DNA of 64,000 nt from Helicobacter pylori. GTDB taxonomy: Bacteria > Campylobacterota > Campylobacteria > Campylobacterales > Helicobacteraceae. Below the pieces are notes generated by a model that searched no databases, had not been told where the DNA came from, and saw nothing but the letters and a program-made list of their open reading frames with translations. Where the stretch lies: positions 434,001 through 498,000 of the forward strand of contig NZ_CP051500.1 in the NCBI RefSeq assembly GCF_016755635.1, in the 5' to 3' direction. A program made the translations under genes and the position numbers. Numbering within the stretch: the stretch's first letter is position 1; each line of letters begins with the position of its first letter. Below, one piece after another: positions 18,269 through 27,382 of this stretch.

Positions 18269-19082
18269 CCTCATCACGCTTAGCCTTTTAAAAGGAATCG
18301 CTTCCAAGCAGCAACAACCCCTTAAAATCCTAGGCACTCATTTGACTTTAAAAATCGCCAGGCTTTTAGAATGCGAAAAACATTTTGAAATCATCCCTCT
18401 TTTTGAAAATGTCCCTGCTTTTTATGACCTTAAAAAACAAGGCGTTTTTTGGTCGATGAAGGATTTTTTATGGTTGTTAAAAGCGCTTAAGAAGCACAAA
18501 ATCAAACATTTGATTTTAGAAAAACAGGATTTTAGAAGTTTTCTTTTAGCCAAATTTGTTTCCATAACCACTCCAAATAAAGAAATTAAAAATGTTTATC
18601 AAAACCGCCAGGAGTTGTTTTCTCAAATTTATGGGCATGTTTTTGATAACCCCTCATATCCCATGAATTTAAAAAACCCCAAAAAGATTTTGATCAACCC
18701 TTTCACAAGATCCATAGACCGAAGTATCCCTTTAGAGCATTTAAAAATCGTTTTAAAACTTTTAAAACCCTTTTGTGTTACGCTTTTAGATTTTGAAGAA
18801 CGATACGCTTTTTTACAAGATGAAGTTACTCATTATCGCGCTAAAACCAGTTTAGAAGAAGTTAAAAACCTGATTTTAGAAAGCGATTTGTATATAGGGG
18901 GGGATTCGTTTTTGATCCATTTGGCTTACTATCTAAAGAAAAATTATTTTATCTTTTTTTATAGGGATAATGACGATTTCATGCCACCTAATGGTGAGAA
19001 TGAAAATTTTCTAAAAGCCCATAAAAGCCATTCCATAGAACAGGATTTAGCCAAAAAATTCCGCCATTTGGGGCTATTATAA
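18234..19082 (+). CDS. glycosyltransferase family 9 protein (heptosyltransferase-like, HP0479 type)
   Basis: This 282-residue protein resembles the GT9 family of LPS heptosyltransferases (WaaC/WaaF-like). Supporting features are the N-terminal IACLLALGDNLITLSLLKG, which matches the DGD-type acceptor loop, and the C-terminal nucleotide-sugar fold (ILINPFTRS near residue 150, LILESDLYIGGDSFLIHLAYYL near residue 220). It is shorter than WaaF (about 340 residues). It overlaps the methyltransferase gene by 35 bases. The run of seven G at 18897-18903, encoding the IGGD turn, is too short to expect strong slippage. The likely role is LPS core or heptan assembly at the inner membrane; the exact sugar is not shown. 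Confidence 0.75.
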   Translation: MHIACLLALGDNLITLSLLKGIASKQQQPLKILGTHLTLKIARLLECEKHFEIIPLFENVPAFYDLKKQGVFWSMKDFLWLLKALKKHKIKHLILEKQDFRSFLLAKFVSITTPNKEIKNVYQNRQELFSQIYGHVFDNPSYPMNLKNPKKILINPFTRSIDRSIPLEHLKIVLKLLKPFCVTLLDFEERYAFLQDEVTHYRAKTSLEEVKNLILESDLYIGGDSFLIHLAYYLKKNYFIFFYRDNDDFMPPNGENENFLKAHKSHSIEQDLAKKFRHLGLL

Positions 19083-19090
19083 TATTGTGT

Positions 19091-19096
19091 TATACT
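19091..19096 (+). promoter_or_regulatory. candidate -10 box of typA
   Basis: TATACT lies 32 bases upstream of the typA ATG and 9 bases after the stop of the glycosyltransferase gene, preceded by TTGTGT, a plausible extended -10. Confidence 0.4.
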
Positions 19097-19127
19097 TCTA
19101 ATTTCAATTTTGCTTGTTAGGACATTC

Positions 19128-20927
19128 ATGAAAAATATTAGAAATATCGCTGTAATCGCGCATGTTGATCATGGGAAAACCACTTTAGTAGATGGCTTAC
19201 TTTCTCAATCTGGCACATTTAGTGAGAGGGAAAAAGTGGATGAAAGGGTGATGGATAGCAATGATTTAGAAAGAGAAAGAGGGATCACTATCCTGTCTAA
19301 AAACACCGCTATTTATTACAAAGACACTAAAATCAATATCATTGACACTCCCGGGCATGCTGATTTTGGGGGCGAAGTGGAGCGCGTTTTAAAAATGGTG
19401 GATGGGGTGCTTCTCCTAGTGGATGCGCAAGAAGGGGTCATGCCTCAAACTAAATTCGTGGTTAAAAAGGCTTTGAGTTTTGGGATTTGTCCTATTGTGG
19501 TGGTGAATAAAATTGATAAGCCTGCCGCTGAACCAGATAGAGTGGTGGATGAAGTTTTTGACTTGTTCGTAGCGATGGGGGCTAGCGATAAGCAATTGGA
19601 TTTCCCTGTGGTGTATGCTGCTGCTAGAGATGGCTATGCGATGAAAAGTTTAGACGATGAAAAGAAAAATTTAGAGCCTTTGTTTGAAACGATTTTAGAG
19701 CATGTGCCAAGCCCTAGCGGGAGCGTTGATGAGCCTTTGCAAATGCAAATTTTTACGCTTGATTATGACAATTATGTGGGCAAAATCGGTATCGCTAGAG
19801 TGTTTAATGGCTCGGTTAAAAAGAATGAAAGCGTGCTGTTGATGAAAAGCGATGGGAGTAAAGAAAATGGCCGTATCACTAAGCTTATAGGCTTTTTAGG
19901 GCTGGCTAGGACTGAGATTGAAAACGCTTATGCGGGCGATATTGTAGCGATTGCCGGCTTTAACGCAATGGATGTGGGCGATAGCGTCGTTGATCCTGCT
20001 AACCCCATGCCTTTAGATCCCATGCATTTAGAAGAGCCTACGATGAGCGTGTATTTCGCTGTCAATGATTCGCCCTTAGCTGGGTTAGAAGGAAAGCATG
20101 TTACTGCCAATAAATTGAAAGATAGGCTCTTAAAAGAAATGCAAACCAATATCGCTATGAAATGCGAAGAAATGGGCGAAGGCAAGTTTAAAGTGAGCGG
20201 GCGTGGGGAATTGCAAATCACTATTTTAGCTGAAAACTTGCGTCGTGAAGGGTTTGAGTTTAGCATTTCACGCCCTGAAGTCATCATTAAAGAAGAAAAT
20301 GGCGTTAAATGCGAGCCTTTTGAGCATTTAGTGATTGACACGCCTCAAGATTTTAGCGGGGCTATCATTGAGAGATTAGGCAAAAGAAAAGCCGAGATGA
20401 AAGCGATGAATCCTATGAGCGACGGCTATACAAGATTAGAATTTGAAATCCCTGCAAGAGGGCTTATCGGCTATAGGAGCGAGTTTTTAACCGACACTAA
20501 GGGCGAAGGCGTGATGAATCATAGCTTTTTGGAATTCCGCCCTTTTAGCGGGAGCGTGGAATCGCGCAAAAATGGGGCGCTAATCAGCATGGAAAATGGC
20601 GAAGCGACCGCTTTTTCGCTATTCAATATCCAAGAAAGAGGCACGCTTTTTATCAACCCCCAAACTAAGGTTTATGTGGGCATGGTCATTGGCGAGCACA
20701 GCCGGGATAATGATTTAGATGTCAATCCCATTAAATCCAAACATTTAACCAACATGAGAGCGAGCGGGAGCGATGATGCGATCAAACTCACCCCGCCTAG
20801 GACTATGGTGTTAGAAAGAGCGTTAGAGTGGATTGAAGAAGATGAGATTTTAGAAGTTACCCCCTTGAATTTAAGGATCAGAAAAAAGATTTTAGACCCC
20901 AACATGAGGAAAAGGGCGAAAAAATAA
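19128..20927 (+). CDS. typA: ribosome-associated GTPase TypA/BipA
   Basis: TypA/BipA is a translational GTPase of the EF-G family that binds 70S ribosomes and helps ribosome assembly and stress adaptation. The start is the ATG at 19128 (599 residues), since the longer frame begins inside the promoter region. G motifs are clear: AHVDHGKTT (G1, residue 10), GITILSKN (G2), [16 protein letters not shown] (G3), [11 protein letters not shown] (G4) and AARDG (G5). The C-terminal EF-G-like domain with [16 protein letters not shown] and the TypA-specific tail follow. The next gene, a cytosine methyltransferase, begins only 3 bases after the stop, an unusual position for an acquired gene. Confidence 0.95.
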
Positions 20928-20930
20928 AAC

Positions 20931-21977
20931 TTGTATAAAGTAGCCGATATTTTTTGTGGTGCTGGAGGGTTGAGTTATGGCTTTTCTGTGCATCCTCATT
21001 TTGAATTAATATGGGCCAACGATATAGACAAAGACGCTATTTTAAGCTATCAAGCTAACCATAAAGAGACGCAAACCATTTTATGCGATATTGCACAACT
21101 TCATTACCACAACTTGCCACGCGTTCCAATTGACATTCTACTAGGCGGACCACCATGCCAGAGCTATTCTACGCTTGGCAAAAGAAAAATGGATGAAAAA
21201 GCGAATTTGTTTAAAGAATATTTGCGGCTTTTAGATTTAGTGAAACCAAAAATATTTGTTTTTGAAAATGTGGTGGGTTTAATGTCTATGCAAAAAGGGC
21301 AATTGTTCCAACAAATTTGTAACGCTTTTAAAGAGAGAGGTTATATTTTAGAGCATGCCATTTTAAACGCCCTAGATTATGGTGTGCCTCAAATAAGAGA
21401 GCGAGTGATTTTAGTGGGTGCGCTCAAAAGTTTTAAACAAAAATTCCACTTCCCTAAACCCATAAAAACGCATTTTTCTCTAAAAGATGCTTTAGGGGAT
21501 TTACCGCCCATTCAAAGCGGTGAAAATGGTGATGCTTTAGGTTATCTTAAAAATGCGGATAATGTTTTTTTGGAATTTGTGCGAAATTCTAAAGAATTAA
21601 GCGAGCATAGCAGTCCTAAAAACAATGAAAAACTGATAAAAATCATGCAAACGCTAAAAGACGGACAGAGTAAAGACGATTTGCCAGAAAGTTTACGCCC
21701 CAAAAGTGGTTATATTAATACCTATGCCAAAATGTGGTGGGAAAAACCAGCCCCCACCATTACAAGAAATTTTTCTACCCCAAGCAGTTCTAGGTGTATC
21801 CATCCAAGAGACTCTAGAGCGTTAAGCATTAGAGAGGGAGCAAGATTGCAAAGCTTTCCTGATGATTATAAATTCTGTGGGAGCGCTAGCGCTAAAAGAT
21901 TGCAAATTGGCAATGCCGTGCCGCCTTTATTGAGTGCAGCGCTCGCTCATGCTGTCTTTGATTTTTTAAAGGGGTAA
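20931..21977 (+). CDS. C5-cytosine DNA methyltransferase (type II R-M)
   Basis: This 348-residue enzyme is a C5-cytosine DNA methyltransferase. All key motifs are present: I (DIFCGAGGLSYGF, residue 6), IV with the catalytic cysteine (GGPPCQSYSTLGKRK, near residue 73), VI (FVFENVVGL, near 103), VIII (QIRERVILVG), IX (GARLQSFPDDY) and X (QIGNAVPPLL). The target-recognition segment lies around residues 185-290. It starts at TTG 20931, only 3 bases after the typA stop, and is followed after 2 bases by a probable restriction gene. A broken copy of its residue 151-182 segment lies beyond that gene at 22835-22929. It is related to the Bsp6I-type enzymes annotated at this place in H. pylori; the recognised site is not determinable here. 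Confidence 0.92.
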   Translation: MYKVADIFCGAGGLSYGFSVHPHFELIWANDIDKDAILSYQANHKETQTILCDIAQLHYHNLPRVPIDILLGGPPCQSYSTLGKRKMDEKANLFKEYLRLLDLVKPKIFVFENVVGLMSMQKGQLFQQICNAFKERGYILEHAILNALDYGVPQIRERVILVGALKSFKQKFHFPKPIKTHFSLKDALGDLPPIQSGENGDALGYLKNADNVFLEFVRNSKELSEHSSPKNNEKLIKIMQTLKDGQSKDDLPESLRPKSGYINTYAKMWWEKPAPTITRNFSTPSSSRCIHPRDSRALSIREGARLQSFPDDYKFCGSASAKRLQIGNAVPPLLSAALAHAVFDFLKG

Positions 21978-21979
21978 AA

Positions 21980-22720
21980 ATGTTTGATAATAACGATTTT
22001 AAAGGTTATAGAAATTTATTGGGTTTTAATTCTCAAAATGCGTTTAAGGAATTTTTAGGCGCTAAAGACATACAACCTTGCGTTGATTTCAATTATTTAA
22101 ACGCGCTCAAAAAAAGGCTTATTGAAATTTTTAGCGCTATCAATAGTGTTTATTGTTTTAGATATAATGAGTATGAATTGGAATGCTTTTTTAAAAACTC
22201 CATAGAGCGAGTGTTTTCAAAGATAGTGGATACTCATATTATTTATAAGCTGAATAATCAAGGCAGAAGACCTGAAGAGGTGTGTTTTTCTTGGATACAT
22301 GGGTTTTTAGTAGCGGAGTTTTTTAAGGGTTTTATCGCTTGTCTTTTTGGCACACAAAAAGAAACCATCAAATTTTTTGGTGGGGATAATTTTGAGAGCA
22401 TAGAAAGCTTTAAAAGAAGTCCTAAAGCCGATTTTTTGTTAGACAATCATTTATTGCTAGAAGTTCAAAGCGGGTTTCAAGGGATCAATGATATTAAAGA
22501 ACATAAAGTTATAGAAGCTAAAAGGCGTTTGATAACGGATAAAATTCCTACTATTGTGGTGCATTTTGATCTGTTTAACGGGCAAGTAGCGTGCGTAGAA
22601 ATTTCTAAAATCAAAGACAATGATTTGAATTGGATAACCCGCCAACAAATGGAAGGGCAGAGCGTTTTTAATATTTCGCAAAACTTTTTTGATTACAAAA
22701 TTACAGAAATACCTAAATAA
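21980..22720 (+). CDS. probable type II restriction endonuclease (cognate of the cytosine methyltransferase)
   Basis: This 246-residue protein follows the cytosine methyltransferase after 2 bases. It shows a PD-(D/E)XK-like core: SPKADFLLDNHLLLEVQSGF near residues 142-161, with Asp, then Glu-Val-Gln in place of the usual E-x-K, and a following DIKEHKVIEAKRR helix. This variant (EVQ) is known in some restriction enzymes. Position, strand, size and operon organisation make it the likely partner REase. The N-terminal 130 residues match nothing I know. The start ATG at 21980 has an AAAGGGGTAAAA site. The family assignment is inference; as an R-M partner the gene is likely real and intact. Confidence 0.7.
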   Translation: MFDNNDFKGYRNLLGFNSQNAFKEFLGAKDIQPCVDFNYLNALKKRLIEIFSAINSVYCFRYNEYELECFFKNSIERVFSKIVDTHIIYKLNNQGRRPEEVCFSWIHGFLVAEFFKGFIACLFGTQKETIKFFGGDNFESIESFKRSPKADFLLDNHLLLEVQSGFQGINDIKEHKVIEAKRRLITDKIPTIVVHFDLFNGQVACVEISKIKDNDLNWITRQQMEGQSVFNISQNFFDYKITEIPK

Positions 22721-22834
22721 GCCGCTTTCATAAAAACCATAATACGGCCTAAACAAAATACAAGATAATAGCATTAAAATGTGGTAGGTGGATTGAATGT
22801 TTGTTATTTTTTGCCCAACATCCAGCGTGAGTGT

Positions 22835-22929
22835 GTGTGCCTCAAATAAGAGAAGAAGTGTTTTAGTGGGAGCGCTCAAAAGCTTTAAACAAAAATCCCA
22901 CTCCCCTAAACCCATAAAAACGCATTTTT
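22835..22929 (+). pseudogene. duplicated relic of the cytosine methyltransferase gene
   Basis: These 95 bases copy the methyltransferase segment at 21382-21477 with roughly 90 percent identity and one lost base, which breaks the reading frame. They cover the QIRERVILVGALKSFKQKFH region. Nothing on either side matches the gene, so this is a remnant and not an active copy. It lies just past the restriction gene and before the convergent catalase-like gene. Confidence 0.8.
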
Positions 22930-22964
22930 TCAATCAACTTATACTTTGATTTGCCTTAGCCTTT

Positions 22965-23909
22965 TTATTGCCTCCTACTAAAAGTGATTCCATAAACTTC
23001 ATTCCTGATTTGGAATAAGGGATCAGTAGGGGTTTCTACGCCTTTAGGGAGATCGGCTGGGAAATACACATCTTTATTGCAACCCATTCCTTCGTATTTT
23101 TCAACTTTCAATGTCCCTACCAGTAATTCCTTGTGTTTGCCTTTCCAAAGCGCGGTCGTGTCGTTGGTGGCATCATTTTTATTCGCAAAAACCAGATACA
23201 TTTGGTATTCTATGGGCTTATTTTTAAGGTGTTGTTGGAATGAAGAAAGCAGATAATTTGAATCTTTTTGCTTTAATTCTTGGGGGTTAAGATACTTGAT
23301 GCCGTCTTTAGGCACAAATTTCCATCTCGCAGGCAATAATTTTTCTTTCTTATCTTTAAACTTGAACGCATGCACGCTATAATAAGGCGTGTTAGCCACG
23401 CTTGAGCTAATCCCTATCGTTTTCATATAGGCGGCAAAATTCCTATAAGAGGGGACTTCTTCATAAAGCTTTTTGATTCTTGCTTCATCTACCTTGCCAT
23501 TTTTAGGGATTCTCATCTCAAAGAATTGGGCAAATTCGTTAGGGTTTTTGGCAAAATTGATTTCTGTATTGAGCATCACCATTGTCCAGCTGGCGTTTTG
23601 ATTTTCTAATTTTAACGCCATTCCCCTAACTTTGCTTTTATCGTCCATCGCCACGCCTCCTAAAGAATACCTTACAGACGCAGGGATTTCTTTTTCATTG
23701 AGTAATGGCACATCTAAATCCTTTCTTGCTTGCGGGTTAGGGAGGAACACGCCTTTAGCGCAAAACCCCTTAGTGTGGTTGATTTTCATTTTAGGCTCTT
23801 TGGCGTTGAGTTTGTAGAAAATATCCGCAATCTCTTCAGCACTCACTTCATGGGCTTTTAAAAAACCCAAGCTAAAAACCAAACACAAGCTCAAACCAAT
23901 TTTTTTCAT
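22965..23909 (-). CDS. periplasmic catalase-like heme protein (HP0485 type)
   Basis: This 314-residue exported protein belongs to the small catalase-like (SrpA-type) group. A signal peptide (KKIGLSLCLVFSLGFLKA) comes first. The catalase core is reduced but recognisable: NHTKGFCAKGVFLP near residue 44 replaces the usual His region, RGMALKL near residue 95 is the catalase alpha/beta segment, and the C-terminal DPLFQIRNEVYGITFSRR holds the Tyr heme-ligand motif. It is distinct from the cytoplasmic KatA. Possible roles are peroxide or alkyl peroxide detoxification in the periplasm. It is transcribed alone on the minus strand; a -10 (GATAAT) is at 23976-23981. Confidence 0.85.
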   Translation of the reverse strand: MKKIGLSLCLVFSLGFLKAHEVSAEEIADIFYKLNAKEPKMKINHTKGFCAKGVFLPNPQARKDLDVPLLNEKEIPASVRYSLGGVAMDDKSKVRGMALKLENQNASWTMVMLNTEINFAKNPNEFAQFFEMRIPKNGKVDEARIKKLYEEVPSYRNFAAYMKTIGISSSVANTPYYSVHAFKFKDKKEKLLPARWKFVPKDGIKYLNPQELKQKDSNYLLSSFQQHLKNKPIEYQMYLVFANKNDATNDTTALWKGKHKELLVGTLKVEKYEGMGCNKDVYFPADLPKGVETPTDPLFQIRNEVYGITFSRRQ

Positions 23910-23975
23910 TCTTGATCCTTATTGTTATTTTTTTAATCTATGTATTGATGTAAAAACCATTTTTAGCTTTAAAAT

Positions 23976-23981
23976 ATTATC
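23976..23981 (-). promoter_or_regulatory. candidate -10 box of the catalase-like gene
   Basis: Minus-strand GATAAT within TATGATAATAT, 67 bases upstream of the start codon. Confidence 0.4.
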
Positions 23982-24130
23982 ATACTATATACTATCAATG
24001 CAGATAGTTTTTAAAGCGACTATGTAAAATAGAAGCTTTTTCACTAGCAAACTGGCGTTTGAAAATTTAAATTTTGTAAATTTTGAGAAAAACTAGCTTG
24101 ATTTTAAACTAAATCTATATTCTTTTATGC

Positions 24131-24136
24131 TACAAT
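24131..24136 (+). promoter_or_regulatory. -10 box of hofC
   Basis: TACAAT preceded by TATGC, giving the TATGCTACAAT form common in this genome. It lies 50 bases upstream of the hofC ATG, which itself has a strong AAGGAAGAGGA site. Confidence 0.6.
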
Positions 24137-24185
24137 TACTTCTACAGAGTAATTTATCTATTCTCAGGTAAAGTAAGGAAGAGGA

Positions 24186-25772
24186 ATGAAATTAAAGAAA
24201 CGAAAAGTTGCGGCTGCATTGCTAAAGCGTTTTACCTTGCCACTATTGTTCACTACGGGTTCATTAGGGGCGGTTACTTATGAAGTGCATGGAGATTTTA
24301 TCAATTTTGCTAAAGTGGGTTTTAACCATTCGCCCATTAACCCTGTTAAAGGTATCTATCCTACAGAGACTTTTGTTAACCTTACAGGTAAGCTAGAGGG
24401 GTCTGTGCATTTAGGTAGGGGATGGACCGTGAATTTAGGCGGTGTTTTGGGCGGACAAGTTTATGATAGCACTAGGTATGATAGGTGGGCGAAGGATTTT
24501 ACCCCCCCAAGCTATTGGGATAAAGCTTCTTGTGGCACTGATTCTATGAGCCTTTGTATGAATGCGACTAAAATGTGGCAGCAATCAGGGCCAGGTGGTA
24601 TCATTAACCCTAGAGGTATTGGTTGGGAATATATGGGTGAGTGGAACGGCTTGTTCCCTAACTACTATCCGGCTAACGCCTACTTGCCCGGTGGTTCAAG
24701 GCGCTATGAAGTTTATAAAGCGAATCTCACCTATGACAGCGACAGAGTCCATATGGTCATGGGGCGTTTTGACGTTACGGAGCAGGAGCAAATGGATTGG
24801 GTTTACCAATTGTTCCAAGGTTTTTATGGGACTTTCAAGCTTACGAATAAGATGAAATTCTTGCTCTTTAGCTCTTGGGGTCGTGGTATCGCTGATGGTC
24901 AATGGTTGTTCCCCATTTATCGTGAAAAGCCTTGGGGTATTCATAAAGCCGGTATTATTTATCGCCCTACAAAGAATCTAATGATTCACCCTTATGTGTA
25001 TCTCATCCCAGAGGTAGGTACATTGCCCGGTGCTAAAATAGAATACGACACCAATCCTGAGTTTAGCGGTATGGGCATGAGAAACAGAACGACTTTTTAT
25101 GTGTTGTATGACTATCGTTGGAATAACGCTGAATACGGCCGTTACGCGCCCGCTCGTTATAACACTTGGGATCCGTTCTTGGACAATGGTAAGTGGCGTG
25201 GCTTGCAAGGTCCTGGTGGTGCGACGCTCTTTTTACGCCACCATATAGACATTAACAACTACTTTGTGGTTGGTGGTGCTTATCTCAACATTGGTAACCC
25301 TAACATGAACTTGGGTACTTGGGGTAACATCATCGCTGTGGATGGTATCGAACAATGGGTTGGCAGTATCTACAGCTTAGGGTTTGCAGGGATTGACAAC
25401 ATTACCGATGCTGATGCGTTCACTGAGTATGTTAAAGGTGGAGGCAAGCATGGTAAGTTCAGTTGGAGTCTCTACCAACGCTTCACTACCGCTCCAAGGG
25501 CTTTGGAATATGGTATCGGTATGTATCTAGACTATCAGTTCAGCAAGCATGTTAAAGCGGGTCTCAAACTCGTATGGTTAGAGTTCCAAATTCGTGCGGG
25601 TTACAACCCTGGAACCGGTTTCCTTGGGCCAAACGGTCAGCCGCTTAACTTGAATAATGGTTTGTTTGAATCTTCTGCGTTCGCGCAAGGCCCTCAAGAC
25701 ATGGGTGGCATTAAAAAGAGTATTACCCAAGATAGAAGCCATTTGATGACACACATCAGTTATAGTTTCTAA
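24186..25772 (+). CDS. hofC: Hof-family outer membrane protein HofC
   Basis: HofC is an outer membrane beta-barrel protein of the Helicobacter Hof family. The 528-residue chain has an N-terminal export signal (KLKKRKVAAALLKRFTLPLLFTTGSLGA), then YEVHGDFINFAKVGFNHSPINP, the Hof consensus start, and ends in RSHLMTHISYSF with the terminal Phe. Many Tyr/Trp/Gly-rich strands lie between. The two cysteines of CGTDSMSLC (near residues 118-126) could form an extracellular disulfide. It precedes hofD by 61 bases and has its own promoter (24131-24136). Function, probably a porin or nutrient channel, is not fixed by sequence. Confidence 0.9.
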   Translation: MKLKKRKVAAALLKRFTLPLLFTTGSLGAVTYEVHGDFINFAKVGFNHSPINPVKGIYPTETFVNLTGKLEGSVHLGRGWTVNLGGVLGGQVYDSTRYDRWAKDFTPPSYWDKASCGTDSMSLCMNATKMWQQSGPGGIINPRGIGWEYMGEWNGLFPNYYPANAYLPGGSRRYEVYKANLTYDSDRVHMVMGRFDVTEQEQMDWVYQLFQGFYGTFKLTNKMKFLLFSSWGRGIADGQWLFPIYREKPWGIHKAGIIYRPTKNLMIHPYVYLIPEVGTLPGAKIEYDTNPEFSGMGMRNRTTFYVLYDYRWNNAEYGRYAPARYNTWDPFLDNGKWRGLQGPGGATLFLRHHIDINNYFVVGGAYLNIGNPNMNLGTWGNIIAVDGIEQWVGSIYSLGFAGIDNITDADAFTEYVKGGGKHGKFSWSLYQRFTTAPRALEYGIGMYLDYQFSKHVKAGLKLVWLEFQIRAGYNPGTGFLGPNGQPLNLNNGLFESSAFAQGPQDMGGIKKSITQDRSHLMTHISYSF

Positions 25773-25848
25773 GAGAGTTTCCCTATCTCTTAGATATTAG
25801 ATATACCTTTTTTGTATTTTTATTTTAATATTTTTGGGAGTTAGGGTT

Positions 25849-27246
25849 TTGGAAATTAAGAAATATTTTTCTTACTCTCTATTTTTTTTGCTTTTTTCTA
25901 GTTTCTTTTTGTCCAAACTTCAAGCTTATAAATTCAACATGAGCATTGTTGGAAAGGTGAGTAGCTATACCAAGTTTGGCTTTAACAACCAAAGATACCA
26001 GCCCTCTAAAGACATTTATCCTACAGGTAGCTACACTTCTTTGCTCGGCGAATTGAATTTGAGCATGGGTTTATACAAGGGTTTGAGAGCGGAAGTGGGG
26101 GCGATGATGGCAGCGCTCCCCTATGACTCTACCGCTTATCAAGGCAACAATATCCCTAACGGCCAGCCCGGCTCTAGGACCGATCCTTTTGGGGCGGGTA
26201 TCTTTTGGCAATATATTGGTTGGTATGCGGGACATAGCGGTTTAAATGTGCAAAAACCTCGTTTGGCTATGGTGCATAACGCTTTTTTGAGCTACAACTA
26301 CAAGAAAGACAAATTCAGTTTTGGCGTGAAAGGGGGGCGCTATGATGCTGAAGAGTATGATTGGTTCACTTCTTACACCCAAGGGGTTGAAGGCTTTGTC
26401 AAATATAAAGACACCAGGTTAAGGGTGATGTATTCAGACGCTAGGGCTTCAGCATCAAGCGACTGGTTTTGGTATTTTGGGCGTTACTATACAAGCGGTA
26501 AGGCTCTAATGGTGGCAGATTTGAAATATGAAAAAGACAACCTAAAAATCAACCCTTATTTTTATGCGATCTTTCAAAGAATGTATGCGCCAGGCATTAA
26601 TATCACTTATGACACCAACCCTAATTTCAACAATAAGGGTTTTCGTTTTGTAGGCACTTTCGTGGGGTTTTTCCCCATTTTTGCCACTCCGGCTAATCAA
26701 AATGATATTATCCTCTTCCAACAAGTGCCATTGGGCAAGAGCGGGCAAACTTATTTCTTCCGCACCCGTTTTTACTATAATAAGTGGCAATTTGGAGGCA
26801 GTGTCTATAAAAATATCGGTAACGCTAATGGTGATATAGGTATTTATGGCGACCCTTTGGGGTATAACATTTGGACGAATAGTATTTATGACGCAGAAAT
26901 CAACAATATTGTTGGCGCTGATGTTATTAACGGGTTTTTATATGTAGGCTCACAATATAGAGGTTTTAGTTGGAAAATTTTAGGCCGTTGGACGGATAGC
27001 CCAAGGGCTGATGAAAGGAGTCTCGCACTCTTTTTGAGTTATTTTTCTAATAAGTATAATATTAGAATGGATTTAAAACTAGAATATTATGGCAATATCA
27101 CCAAAAAAGGCTATTGTATTGGGTATTGTGGCATGTATGTTCCAGTCGATCCTAATGGGCCTGGGACACAGCCTTTAACGCACAATGTGTATTCTGACCG
27201 AAGCCATATCATGTTTAACATTACTTATGGTTTTAGGATTTACTAG
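25849..27246 (+). CDS. hofD: Hof-family outer membrane protein HofD
   Basis: HofD is a second Hof-family barrel, about 465 residues. I place the start at the TTG at 25849, 8 bases after a GGGAG site; an earlier TTG at 25834 is also possible. The signal peptide is KYFSYSLFFLLFSSFFLSKLQA. Mature residues YKFNMSIVGKVSSYTKFGFN parallel HofC's start, and the ending RSHIMFNITYGFRIY parallels HofC's HISYSF but carries three extra residues after the Phe. This is an atypical barrel end that may still serve as signal. It lies 76 bases after hofC, likely co-transcribed in part. The long region with repeated Tyr/Gly strands is typical; function is not determinable. Confidence 0.9.
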   Translation: MEIKKYFSYSLFFLLFSSFFLSKLQAYKFNMSIVGKVSSYTKFGFNNQRYQPSKDIYPTGSYTSLLGELNLSMGLYKGLRAEVGAMMAALPYDSTAYQGNNIPNGQPGSRTDPFGAGIFWQYIGWYAGHSGLNVQKPRLAMVHNAFLSYNYKKDKFSFGVKGGRYDAEEYDWFTSYTQGVEGFVKYKDTRLRVMYSDARASASSDWFWYFGRYYTSGKALMVADLKYEKDNLKINPYFYAIFQRMYAPGINITYDTNPNFNNKGFRFVGTFVGFFPIFATPANQNDIILFQQVPLGKSGQTYFFRTRFYYNKWQFGGSVYKNIGNANGDIGIYGDPLGYNIWTNSIYDAEINNIVGADVINGFLYVGSQYRGFSWKILGRWTDSPRADERSLALFLSYFSNKYNIRMDLKLEYYGNITKKGYCIGYCGMYVPVDPNGPGTQPLTHNVYSDRSHIMFNITYGFRIY

Positions 27247-27263
27247 CCTTTTATTCTTATATT

Positions 27264-27309
27264 TTTGATTGGCCTTTTTAAAATATGAAAAGGCTCTGCT
27301 CCAATCAAA
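27264..27309 (+). terminator. nested hairpin terminator after hofD
   Basis: TTTGATTGG pairs with CCAATCAAA, enclosing a second stem GCCTTTT/AAAAGGC, with a seven-base bulge (TCTGCT region). It begins 18 bases after the hofD stop. The structure is symmetrical, so it could serve both strands. Confidence 0.55.
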
Positions 27310-27382
27310 TATTAATACTCAAAAAGCCTTATTTAACTTTATTGTTCAATATTTAATACACTAGAACAAAACACCACACCCT

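Noticed and set aside
22457..22933. 158-codon minus-strand frame between the restriction gene and the catalase-like gene
   Set aside because: Most of it lies antisense to the restriction gene and the methyltransferase relic; its composition is that of a shadow frame.
24502..24508. C7 run in hofC as a phase-variation tract
   Set aside because: Seven bases in frame with an intact gene; too short to claim a switch.
27264..27309. Inverted repeat as an insertion-sequence end
   Set aside because: No transposase is nearby and the nested hairpin right after hofD is better explained as a terminator.
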